Source of the DNA: Hyposmocoma kahamanoa
Lineage: Eukaryota; Arthropoda; Insecta; Lepidoptera; Cosmopterigidae
Direction: 5' to 3'
NCBI RefSeq assembly: GCF_003589595.1
Contig: NW_020653333.1
Span: 64,802-128,801, forward strand
Length of the DNA: 64,000 nucleotides
In this document: piece by piece, positions 44,642-56,300 of the stretch
How positions within the stretch are numbered: position 1 is the first letter of the stretch
How the letters are laid out: every line of letters begins with the position of its first letter
Notes under the pieces: model-generated
The model's input: the letters and a program-made list of their open reading frames with translations, nothing else
What the model was told of the DNA's origin: nothing
The model's database searches: none
Made by a program: the position numbers and the translations under genes

Positions 44642-45243
44642 TGTTTGGTTAGATTGCATTTTGAATAATCTGTTGGAATTTTGTTAAGTGTGTTCTGGAT
44701 GTATTGTTATTCTAAAGCCATAAATAAAGAGTTAAAAAAAGCACAAGTTGCTTGAAAAATTTGTAAATATCAAAGTTCAAAGTCATGATAGATTCTCAAG
44801 ATAGGCATGAAAATTCCTTAATTAATCAAGATTTGGGTGCAAATATAGTAATAAATCAAGATACACGTAAAAATTTATGAATAAATCTAGATAACGTGAA
44901 AGCTATAGTTTCTTCGTAACGCAAGTGCTGTGACGAAAATTTCGTCACAATTTATAGATGAGTCACTTTAGTCGAAAAAAATACACATCATTGTTTTCTT
45001 ATTTAATAACATAAAAGAAATACTATTTTAACTTATGAAGGAACGGTAAGGTAGCTGGATGGTATTCAGGAGGAAATTAATCATCAATTATTGAAGTATT
45101 GACGCAAAATGGATACGGCCATGAATGATTTCGTTCACAGCCACTGTTCCATTTAAACAAACATACGATGTATGTGGCAGGTATATAGCAATATATAATC
45201 TCAGAATATTAACAATAAAGTAAATAATTGCAAAAAAACTTAC

Positions 45244-45560
45244 CAAAATAAGCCACCCACTGGGTAGGCTTTGAATTAACGGCGGAATCTTGATTGTTTA
45301 ATTGCACTTGGCACGAAAAAACTTTACCACGATTATAGATATTATTTCACGGGTGTTAGCGTAATAATCTTTGCCTACCATGCCCCAGTGAGAATTTTAG
45401 CTAGATAATTTTATCACATGGAACACGGTGTGGGTTTCGCAAAAATGTCACGAAGGGAAAGGAACGAAGTGCGGGGCGCAAACAACAAGGGAAACGACAT
45501 GCGCACAGTGCGCCATCTGGGTCGTGTCATTTTTAAGTACTTCACGTGTCAGATCAATAA
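45244..45560 (-). promoter_or_regulatory. Inferred first exon and promoter region of the CCDC59-like gene
   Basis: On the minus strand a donor (exon end 45244) closes a segment that is GC-richer than its surroundings. Further upstream, 45450-45535 contains GCGCACTGTGCGCATG, an NRF1-like palindrome common in promoters of housekeeping and ribosome-biogenesis genes. No TATA box is placed. The transcription start is probably between 45300 and 45480. This is inference from composition and splice signals. Confidence 0.4.
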
Positions 45561-48257
45561 AACGGAACATGCGCAATAGCAATTGCATGACAAATTAATA
45601 AAAAATAAATTTACCCTATTTTCTTATTTTAAATGTTATCTTGTGTTTTTTCACATACAAAACCTTTGAGGATGGATAGAAAGTACAACACTCTAAATAT
45701 ACAATAAATTTTCTTTATATCGCTATGTTAGAAGTCTGATAAATGCTGTGTATAATGAAACGTAAAGTGCAATGTACTGCCACCTATCCCTTTGAAATTG
45801 TATCTAAAAGCTATTTTTATTTCCACTAGGTAGCGGTATTAATATTGTTTCGTAACGTAAACTATTACGATTGCTATCTTTCTTAAATTTTAACCACTTC
45901 TATTTTTTAATGATATAAGCCTCATCAATTTACATTCTTGCTGTGACAATATTGACTGTTTAAAATAAAACAAAATGTTCTGGTGAAACAGGCTTATTAT
46001 TTTTTTCATAAGTAAAGGCTCGTGAGATGTGTAGTCTCTTACTATTACAATCTACTGAATTGTCCCGTGAAACAATATGAATAATTCAATATACGTAAAG
46101 TCAATATACGTAATTTTGTTAACATAGCGTAATTTGTGCAACAGTCAATGTATTAGAAAGTATATCAAGCAATATTAAAGGGCCGGTGCGGTGGAGTGCC
46201 GCAGTCGGCCACGCCGATTGAATTACAGGAGTTTAGGTGAACTGGAATACTGTCGCGCACTACTACGTTACGCGATCTATGATGATTGATGAAAAACTAT
46301 TTTTTTATGTTTCTATGCTTCTTTATAAAACGCTCATTGCAATGTTATGCAAATACGTGAACTGTTTTCAGTAATGAATTTTATCATCTTAATTAACCAA
46401 TTTTAATATTAAGTATGTGGTGATAACTCTTAAAATATTAGTGATCATGACTTAATTAAGTACATAGTCTTAACTGCTGTCAGATTTGGATGAAAATTAG
46501 CGATGGAGAATCGCTATAAAAAATAGATGTTACTTATAGATCTCACGATACATTACCAGGGCATATCTACACAGAATACGAATTTCGAGGTAAGGAGGAA
46601 GTTGGAGACCAAGCCTTGTGAACTAAACAATGGAGATGATGATGATGATATGCCTCTGGTTGCTCGGATGTGCATCCGTTCCACTATATCGACTACGCAG
46701 TCAAAAAAAGTCCCCGGCGCATTCAGGCAGACACCGGTGGATGCATATCGGTGGATTCCGGTACATGCCGGTGGATCCCGACACATACTCATGTCTCATG
46801 TCACGGCGCAGTGCCCTCTTACGTGCTCTAAGTACCACAGTGAGTGAGAAATGCGCTGCGATACAGAGCATTGAAACTCTTATTGCAATTGAAATAATAT
46901 AAAATGTAATATTGATAAAATTAGTTTGCGCGCTGACGTTTACGCAAGTATAATATTTGATCCTACCATTTCATATAGACCGCCTGCATCCTCTGTCGCT
47001 GAAAAGATTTAGATATCGAACTAAGATTTTCAAATTCGTTTAACCATAGAACTATCGTTTTAATCAAGCTACCAAAATGCTACAATAGACCTTCTAATTC
47101 ATTCATAGTTAGTATCAAAATGATGGCCAGTTAAATAAACAAAACGACTTTTCTGCTCCATAGTCCTGGCGTACAGTAGACTGGATTCATTAGGGCATTA
47201 TTTACTGATCAAAAGAAGACTGTAGTATGTGACTATCTGTCCCACTGTGAAGTCGGGCTGTATATTTACATTTTGTGCTACAAAAAAAAACACAATTGCT
47301 TTAGTTTCAGTTCAATCGTAAGACCGACCTCAAGGTCTCACTCTCCTTGTGCTAATGTGGCTATTGTTTTCGAAATTAGAATCCTTTTTATTGGCATATT
47401 TTTTGGAGTTTTAAGAGTAAGTTAATTGTAATAACAATATTCTAACACATTTTTTGTTCGTCTCTTCTACTTTAACTTCCTTCATTCGTATAAAATATTT
47501 TGTTACATGTTTTGTACCTAAAAATTTACAGTATTAAACTTAAAAGTCAAAATAATTTCCTTTATAATTAATATAACCATCACACACGCAATTTGAGCGT
47601 TACGAAAATGAAGTAAGGTACAAATTCCAATATTTCAATACAATCCGATTTCAATAAAATACCAACATGACGTATCCGAGGAAACCTAGTCTATGTAAAT
47701 CGATAAAAGACATCGTTGGCAAGCCAGGCAAGAGCATTAAACTTAAAAATACTTCCGTTATTCTATTGGTACAATTCAATTGACTGTTTTCTTCAATATT
47801 ACTGACAGCAGTTCAATGGGCAACAACGTAATGCACGCAAACTGTGAAAATGTATACAGGGTGCTAAAGAATTGGATACGGATGTTTTTAGAATCAATTG
47901 CTTACCTCATTATAATCGAAGTTAAATAATTGCAATAGATCTCTATTAGTTTGTCGAGAAATTTAAGAAAAAGATTAATTATACCCTGAAACCTTTTAAC
48001 TCACTGGTCACTTCGCTATTAAAATGAAAAAAAAAAATCTGTCGTCGGTACTTCATTATTTGTTTCTAAGTGCGCGGGATGAGTATGGCTCGACCTTGTC
48101 TCGACAGAATTATATAATGTTTCTGCATAAAAACTTTCGCTTCCAGCATGGGAAACGAAAATTTTTAAATCGCTTAAAAGTGTTTTTGATTTGTATTTTA
48201 AATTGTTTCTTCTAATGCAAACTATCGCCTATAGGTATCCTTATCTAATTTGTTAGT
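45561..48257. other. Intergenic DNA without recognised genes
   Basis: No supported gene. A GC-rich patch (GGGCCGGTGCGGTGGAGTGC, near 46180) and a short imperfect repeat of CGGTGGAT words (46732-46782) stand out. A palindrome (ACCTTATACATACGTATATG, then TATAAGGT) is at 48258. Confidence 0.4.
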
Positions 48258-48410
48258 ACCTTATACATACGTATATGTATAAGGTAATGTATAAGGTAAT
48301 GTATCTTTAGATATTGAAAGTTTGAAAAAGTAATATTTAATATATTTGTTCCTTTAAACGGGTAACAAAAGATCCAGCGTGTTCGAAATTGGACACAAAG
48401 TCGCAGAACA

Positions 48411-48448
48411 CATACACATAACAGTGCATGTACACTGTTATGTGTATG
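48411..48448. repeat. Perfect 16-bp hairpin
   Basis: CATACACATAACAGTG and its exact inverse are separated by six bases. GTTCGAAAT words lie outside on both sides. Confidence 0.7.
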
Positions 48449-48649
48449 CGTTCGAAATAACTCAACAAAAAAGCCACAATGTTTTATTTTTGCCTTTTAT
48501 TATTGTAAATTCTACCTCATCCCCATTGGTATCGCCATAATCTTATGTTACCTACTTAGGTACCTAAACAAGTACAGACGTCATACTTGTCTCTAGGAAG
48601 TTAAGTATAGGCATATTCTTTTTTTTAAATGATATGATGGGAACTTTTG

Positions 48650-48755
48650 ATTTATGATGGGGCGCTTTTTATTAAGCGACACGCGCCTGCCCATAGCAGT
48701 TCTTTCTTTTTCCTTGAATGAACTCCCACAAGGAGGCTCTACTGCTACTAAATGC
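48650..48755 (-). repeat. Dispersed repeat family B, diverged fragment
   Basis: AAGCGACACGCGCCTGCCCA, then TAGCAGTT and the CACAAGGAGGCTCTACTGCT, then ACTA end are recognisable. Confidence 0.4.
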
Positions 48756-48824
48756 ATGCCCATTCTCGACCATATCACTCAATTACTATTAGGTTTTAAA
48801 AATTCATTAACTTAATTAAAGTTC

Positions 48825-49968
48825 TTAGGTTTTCGCGATTGTTACACATAGGAAATGAAACTATTTTTCCGGATTTAAATCGCGTATATTTGTTTTTTCA
48901 AACAAACCGACGTTTCGGGCCCTTTACAGGTCCCATGGCCACGGTTGACTGAGGTGGTACAGTCTTCAACCAGTTATGCCTAATATTGATGCAAACCACC
49001 CTATTTTTTTTAATTTTACAAAGAAAACATTCCAATTTACGCTACATTAAGTTTTACAAATTATTTTATTGAATGAATTTTTATTAAGTTCAATTTATTA
49101 TTAAATATTAATAGAAATTAGAATAAACTGAAAGATATTAATTTGTACTGCAGTCTTATGTCTGTTTGGGATTTTTCATTAGAGGAAATACTGGATCCTA
49201 AACTGGTGGTACGGACAAACCACCTTCCCTGTTGAAATTAGGATGTTTTTTAATTTCAATAGCCTCTCGCAGCATCCTGGGTAGATAACGGACTTCTTTT
49301 GCAAGGACCTGGGGTTTGTCAAACTTCTTTGAATGTGTAGGCTTAGGTTTAGGCTTTGTTTGTCCAATATAAGAGAGACCGCACTCACAGTCAAGCTTGT
49401 AAACTCCTGCATCCTGTAAGGGGATGTTACATTACACGGGTCTCAGGAACTGAGAAATCTTCCTCAGGGGCTTGAAATAGGTCTTGATAGATGCACGCCT
49501 GAGGAGTCTTCCGATCTTGTCTGTAACACCTCTCTCGTAAGGTAAGATGGCAGGTCTTCGCTCCACTGTTGGTGGTTTCACACGAGGCCTGCGGCATTGG
49601 CGTGGAATCCTCAACTTATATTCGCATGTAGGACTTGCTTTATATGCTGAAGTTCCCCTGCCAGATGATTACTGTCGCAGACACCATGTGCTCTCTGAAA
49701 CAAAGATTTGCCCACGGTAGCTAACTGGCTAGGATGGTGATGGGAATTACCATTGAGATACCTATCTGTATGGGTTTTCTTTCGAAATACAGTATGGCCT
49801 AAGGTGTTATTAGGATTTCTTTTAATTAAAACATCTAAGAAAGCTAAAGTACCACTACTAGTATAGTATTGTATTATCTGTGGTATCACAATTCTCTTGT
49901 TCCAACGTCGGTTTGTTTGAAAAAACAAATATACGCGATTTAAATCCGGAAAAATAGTTTCATTTCCT
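48825..49968 (-). mobile_element. Truncated Penelope-like element with inverted terminal-repeat copies
   Basis: A terminal repeat (48825-48960) lies downstream of the coding relic. Part of the same repeat, in inverted orientation (49905-49968), is fused directly to its upstream side. The reverse transcriptase fingers and palm are missing; only its end and the GIY-YIG endonuclease remain. Inverted partial terminal repeats at the 5' junction are typical of Penelope-like elements. Confidence 0.85.
49198..49928 (-). pseudogene. Penelope-like RT C-terminus and GIY-YIG endonuclease
   Basis: The first frame (49928-49611) has FLDVLIKRNPNNTLGHTVFR, then KKTHTDRYL and SHHHPSQ, the end of a Penelope-type reverse transcriptase. 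The middle frame (about 49614-49432) continues after a frameshift. The last frame (about 49430-49198) has DAGVYKLDCECG, YIGQT and REAIEIKKHPNFNREGGL: the GIY-YIG pair plus the family's conserved EAIEI..HP.N.NR segment. At least two frame changes make it a pseudogene. Such enzymes nick DNA and prime reverse transcription of the element. Confidence 0.88.
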
Positions 49969-50139
49969 AATTTAATTAAATTTCACCCTGTCCCTGAGCG
50001 CCACAGACGAAACGACGAAAACGACGAAACGCCAAGTAGCTTGCAAATCACCTTATTGAAACCTCAGTTAACTAAAAAAGTATGTTAAAAATATATTATA
50101 AATTTGTATGCATAAAGTGGTATTAATGTTAAATTTCAG

Positions 50140-50345
50140 ATGGTATGAAATGAAGCTACTCCGCGTGATCGACTCTCTGCAAGGCGGGTCTCCACATAAG
50201 ACCAGTGTGGTCGTCTCGCGTCACGATCAGTACACCGTCGGGGAGACCACTGGTGGCTTGAGTGTGCTATTCACGATATTATGTATTGTAGACCTCTTTG
50301 GAGTGTTCCCTGTGGTAGCACTACCTAAGAGCATTATAGCATGTG
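50140..50345 (+). CDS. AAAP transporter exon 1 (first seen)
   Basis: Acceptor AAATTTCAG, donor GTAAGT. It encodes the N-terminal tail and TM1 (GGLSVLFTILCIVDLFGVFP), ending in ..IIAC plus one base of the next codon. An in-frame stop would follow if the upstream ATG at 50140 were used, so the frame is fixed by WYEMKLL. Confidence 0.85.
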
Positions 50346-53300
50346 GTAAGTGACATGGAAAATATATCTACATCCAGCAATATTCCTGATATAGGAATTT
50401 TTGAACTTTTATCCGTTCTAAATTGCGTGTATTTATTTTTTAAAATACAATGTTCCGAGGTCTTTACAGGCGCTATGGTCAGTCTGACAGTCAGTCGATC
50501 CAAATAATAAGAAATCAACATTCCTGATAGTAGTAGTTTTCTGCGTCATGCAATCCCAATTCCCAATGCAATGACCATTTCCGTAACCTTTGTCAATACC
50601 ACAGGAACGATACTACTACCAAAAAATAAACGCAACTCTGTGAACCCGTCTAGGACAGAGTTTCTTAACCTTTTTCTAATTATGGACCCCTCTCAAAATA
50701 TCAAAGAGCCCACGGACCCTTTCCGAAAAGATGAAACAATTAGGTTTAGCTTTTACTAACTTATATTGTTTGCGATTAAACTTTACTCAATTACATATGA
50801 ATAGTTAGTGTGATGGTTGTTGTTACATTATGTTAGGTAGGCTTGTCACAGACCACAGGTTAAGAAACTCTGGCCTAGAATGAGATTATGGTGCACATGT
50901 TCGTTTACTATAGAAAGCTGGGGAATAATAACAATGTAACACAGAAAATGTACCTATCTGCCAGTACTCCAATGACATATGCACCGAACATAGGCATATG
51001 CATGAGATAATATCCAATATCCTACGCGCAGATTAAAGATTTCAGTCTCGCTGCAATTTTGCGTACCGGGAAAAAATATCTCAGTGCAGTCTCGATAATC
51101 CCGAGAAAAACGAGACTTTTGAAACTGTTTTAAAAGAAAGTTTTGCATACTTTACCATGTAGCTGGTCTTTACAAAAATAATATTATTTTGCTGTAGGAA
51201 TATACGGCTTACCGCTGGTGATGGCCGTATTCAGCTTGCAGCTGTACACAGCAGTACTGCTGGGCAGGAGTTGGCTGCTAGCACAGGAAATTACGCCAAA
51301 CATACGGGAGAAAAACCGGTACGTCTTTGGAAATGTTTTTCTTTGCTATGGCCGTTTAAACGAATTAAGGATCCTTTAAGATTTCAAATGTGTCACCAGA
51401 TGAAACAGAAAGTTTTAAAACCTATGTCCTCACCCTTGAATAAACCTTTGAAATGTCACAAGATTGTTGTTGTAATAAGACAATTAATTACTCCTTAGCT
51501 TCCCTTACGCTGCAGTGGCAGAACTGGCGTTTGGCAAGCACGCAAGAAGGCTGGTCACCTTTCTTATAGACGCGACCGTTTTTGGCGCTGGAGTTCCTAA
51601 TTTCATTTTTGGTAAGTGTTTTATGGTACCTATATGTATACATACTCCTGAGAGCACCATACGAATGTACCCTGCGTACATCGCCGCGTGTAAGCACATC
51701 AAAATGTGTTCCACAAAGTTTACTCATAAATAAAAACCAAAAACCAAATAAATCAATACCATGATGCCCTCTAGTAGGCACGCGATCAAAATGGAACTGT
51801 AAGTCAGTTATATTTTCCCAAGTGATCGGAAGTTCAAGTGCAAATGGTGCAATCATAAATGATTTTGGGAAACAATAGCCCGTTTACCATAGCCATCGCG
51901 AGCGGCACTCGGTGCCCCCTAAGACCCTGCGCTCGTGTGTGCCGCACACCCTGCACCATAGGTAAAGCCGGCACTGGATATTATAGACGAACAATAACAA
52001 ATGTGACCATAGCCGTTCACAGTTATAAAGGAAAGGAGTACCAGTCCATTCAACATGCTGCAACTAATTCTGTTAGGTCGCCCAAAGCATGCAGGCAAGT
52101 ATGTATATGATGACATCGGAAATGAAACTATTTTCTTCGGATCTAAATCGCTGCTTTTCAAGAGTAGTGGCTCATACTTGTTTTTTGTGTTCATATTTGT
52201 CTTATAACACAGCTGTGCGAGTGACGCAGGTTATTTAGAAACAACGCGTTGTTGATCACGTTGCAACGTGAGCGGCGCTCGGCGCCCCCTATGGCCCTGC
52301 GCCTGTGTGCGCCGCACACCCTGCACCATGGGGAAAGCCGACACTGATTGCCCGGTTACAATATAAAGAGATCAGTGATAAATAGAAATTCTAGGTTGAA
52401 ACCATCTGAAAATTCTCACCTAAACATATTGACTCTGTATCGGCTAACCTGAATCCAAGTGTACGTAAAGGTTTCATGGTTATTTATGATCATACTGAGA
52501 ATGTGGCGCTAGTACTACAAGAAACTAGATATTTAAAATTCCACATAACGGCGAGGGTTTAAAGCACTGATTCCCAAAGTGGTGAATATCGACCCCTAGG
52601 GTTTTATTCCAACCTCCCGGACTTACTAGGTACTGGACCCCTTGATCCATGTCAGCAGAAAAAACATTCGGAGTGCATTAGATGTTAATCAACGATAGTG
52701 TATCCCACTCCAGCCAGGTTACAACCAAAATTTTGTGTAAATGGAATAATCCACTTTACATAGACAGTACCAATGTACGAACGGTAGCATACTAAGCTAA
52801 ATATTGACTGATCTTGTTCCGTGACTCCGGAGGCGATATTAGAACAAAAGTGTATAAGCTTCACGTGCTGCTATAATAGACATAGAAATTATCTACCTAT
52901 GAACGTTTCACAATAATCAAGATGTTGAGCTATATTCGATTAGAATATATAAAACTTAACGTATGTTTTTTAATAAAATTAACTCTTCTAAGTTACTATC
53001 TAAGTTAACTTATCTAAGTGAGTAGCACAGTATAATTTGTTAAAAAAATCAATATTAGAACGGTAGGGGGTTTACGAGACAAAAAGTTTGTGCACTCTTG
53101 GTCTAAATATAAAAAATTTATATTATCTACCATTGTTTCAATTACAGCTTCTCAAAGCATGCAGCTGTTCTGGTGGAAAATCACGGGCGGCGAAGTTGGG
53201 GTATCGTATTGCATTTGGATGTTGCTGATTGGTCTGCTGCTCTGCCCGGTCATGTGGCTTGGTTCGCCCAAGGATATGAAGTTAGTCCCTAAATATCTCT

Positions 53301-56300
53301 TCCAAACAAGAACCCATGCTCTGTGAGGTTAAAAAAATGTATGTAAGGTCTAACCCAAAGCTGACAGCTACTATTCTCAACGAAATAGCAAAGGTATACT
53401 CAGGTGGACAGCTACCGGCATTTTAGACACCCTTGTACTAGGAATGCATATTACGATTCGATTTTCAAGCGAATCGATTCAAAAGAAAGGCAAAATATAT
53501 AAGCAATCATAAACATTTTGTAATAATGTCATTACATTTATTGAATTAAACTCGATTTACAAATATTTATATAAGTAGTTGTAAATAGGTTAAAACCCGG
53601 GTGCTTACTTACTTCTGTTTTCGTGTGATAAAAAGCTGTGGCTTTATTGTGGACAAGGGTATTAAATGTTGCGGTAAAAACATTGACCTATCAATGGGTA
53701 AAGAGCAATCCAACTTTGTTAAAAAAAATCTGAAATTTCCAGGCCCCTAGCCGTCACGTCTGTTTGCATAGTGTTGACTGTGGCATTTTGCACATGGACC
53801 TGCATTCTGTTGGACGACCTGTCGCCTCCTAACGAATCCAACATTTCGAACTATCGACCTGGTGTGCAGGATTTTTTAGTTGCATATGGCATCATTGCTT
53901 TTCAGGTGAGTGCGTTTAGACAACACAATAAACATGATGTCCCAAAACTCAACGATACGCTGGAACCAGGGTATTGGCCAGTTGTGTGGGTTGTTACCCA
54001 GAAAAAAGTATTCTGAAAAAATCGGAGTCTTTTTGTGAAATGAGCATTGAAAAATGCAGCGTTGAAAAATTATAATCCTGTATAAAATTTTTACAAAATT
54101 TGCAAATTTTACTGTTTTCATTCTTGTAATGATATCTACCCCAAATAGCCCAGCTAATGAACACAATGCCAAATAAAGCCAATGTTAGTTTCAGAACAAA
54201 AAATAAATGTTAATTTTTTTTGAAATACATAAAAATAGGTTGTTACAAACTGGGCAACACCCTGATCCTGGCTTATCGTTGAAAGGAGTCCCTTATGTAG
54301 TAGAAATGATATGAAATTGTCCGAATCTTTATATATGTAAGTTTTCATTTATTTGTTCATAAGTAAATGTTCTTGTAACTAAAATCTCCCACGAAAATAA
54401 AATACCAAGCATGTATAATTTGCAAACCGCCATTATTTAAAAGATAAGCTCTCAAGTGGATTGAACATTTCAAATAACTTCTACTATACTTTTAGTTTAG
54501 GCTTATTATGATCGCCATAATTTTTATTTTATTTTTTGTTAGTAATAAGTACTTACTAGGTGAAGCCTGAAAACCAGCATATTGGCGAGGCTTTTACCTT
54601 TTCAACAGACTTAAAAAAAAATGAGGAGGTTCTCAATTCGACTGTATTTCCTTTTTGTATATATGTTTCGCGATAACTCCGGTTATGTAATTTGTATAAG
54701 TAATTTATATAATTTGTGAACCGATTTTGATGATTTTTCTTTTGTTGGAAAGAGGGTAGGTACCTCAGTAGTGGCTCCATTTAAATTTGAAGAAAATATT
54801 GCACCTTTAGAGGTGGTGGGGTGGCAATTTGGGGATGAACCCGGTTTCGTGCACTTTCCGGTAACCGCTTGCAATAATACTTGGCAAACAGATGTAATTC
54901 CACGCACTTTTGAGGTCGGTTTTTTTAGTACTCTATTGCTCTGTACTGAGAATATTTTGGACACAGTATTTAAAAGTTGCGGGTTCAATTCCCATTCCCA
55001 GTCCGTGATGGACATTGATATGACGATTAATAGAACCACATTATTTTATACTTACTTGAAATACCAGGCAGTGCATCGAAAATAAAATTACAAGAGCTAA
55101 AAATTTTACAAAATAAAAATATCTAATTACTATTTCATTACCTATACTCAACGTCAACTGAAAAGGTATACAAAAAACTAAAAACATGAACATTAAATAA
55201 TTATACAATTACACAACATGTATTCTTATTCTTAAAATGTTACAACGGAACATTCACATGAGCCCATTGTTTAAAATTTAAAATAAACTGCAACAATTTG
55301 TACAAGAAAAAAAGCCGAATCGTTTTTTGTACTCCCTGTGTCGACCGTCTTATCTTAACGGCGCCGGTCGTTCTCGCAGTGTTGTAATGTAAACAAAACT
55401 TTGCGGTCCCCAGTATTTTGTATCAAAGGGAATAATAATGTGACCGACATCAGTAGTGAAGAGTTATGGTTTTAGTTGAGTGCTAATAAGTTGTAATTTA
55501 GTGCAAATATGTTGACAACTTTAATGGTGGCGCAAGAAAAGGTTACAAAATAAATTCAATGCATCTGAAATCCATCAAGAATTTATTATTCATTAGAGTC
55601 TGATATTCGGATAGGGAATTTCATGAGGAAAACAGTGATATGTAATTTGTATCGTAAAATCTAAACCTAATTGGAGTTCTAAGCATTTTTCTAACGCCGT
55701 TGTAACGGAAATGCAATTTTTACAATTAATTGATCACTTTACGCGGTATATTGATTTGCCGATGCCCTTTTCTGTTTGTTTAGTATGTGTTTTGTGCAAA
55801 ATCTCAATGCAAACTTGTCAAATTAGTAAGAGTCAATACAATTTGAAATACTGCTCCGATTGGTTTTGGTACATCTTGTCGGGTGAGCTGGATAGTTTCT
55901 TCACAAAAGGTCACCGGTAAAAAAAAATCTGTTGCGACCTGGAATCTTTACAACAGGTGACCAGTTTCGAGTGTGACGAGCTTTACAATAAATGACCAGT
56001 AGAAGAAAAAACTACCTGCTATGAGCGAGTTAGTTGAGTGTCGTCTAGTGTACAAGTTGAGGGTTGGATTCCTGACCAGGGCGAATATTGATATGATAAA
56101 TATTGATTTGTCGTTCATTTCGTTTCAGAGTTTGTCTAGTATGCTTTGGGCACCCTAGATACAAGTTTATATACATATTTCCTACAGGTAAAATAACACA
56201 AACAAGCTGCCATATAGTAAAATATATATTTTTATAAATAAAAGTTTACAAACATTATTTCAAAAACATAATTGCGAAATGGCACACATCGAAGGAGGCC

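Larger units (their letters stand above)
42285..45243 (-). other. Inferred intron in the 5' UTR of the CCDC59-like gene
   Basis: The donor TTTTG|GTAAGT (exon end 45244) and acceptor TTTCATTGTAG|GTTTG (exon start 42284) are both strong on the minus strand. The ~2.96-kb intron holds a perfect 20-bp hairpin, a Penelope palindrome and an S1 SINE. Pairing of these two sites is inference. Confidence 0.5.

Noticed and set aside
46527..46902. Overlapping open frames around 46.6 kb as a gene
   Set aside because: The region contains a short imperfect repeat (CGGTGGAT words) that keeps frames open on both strands. No family resemblance.
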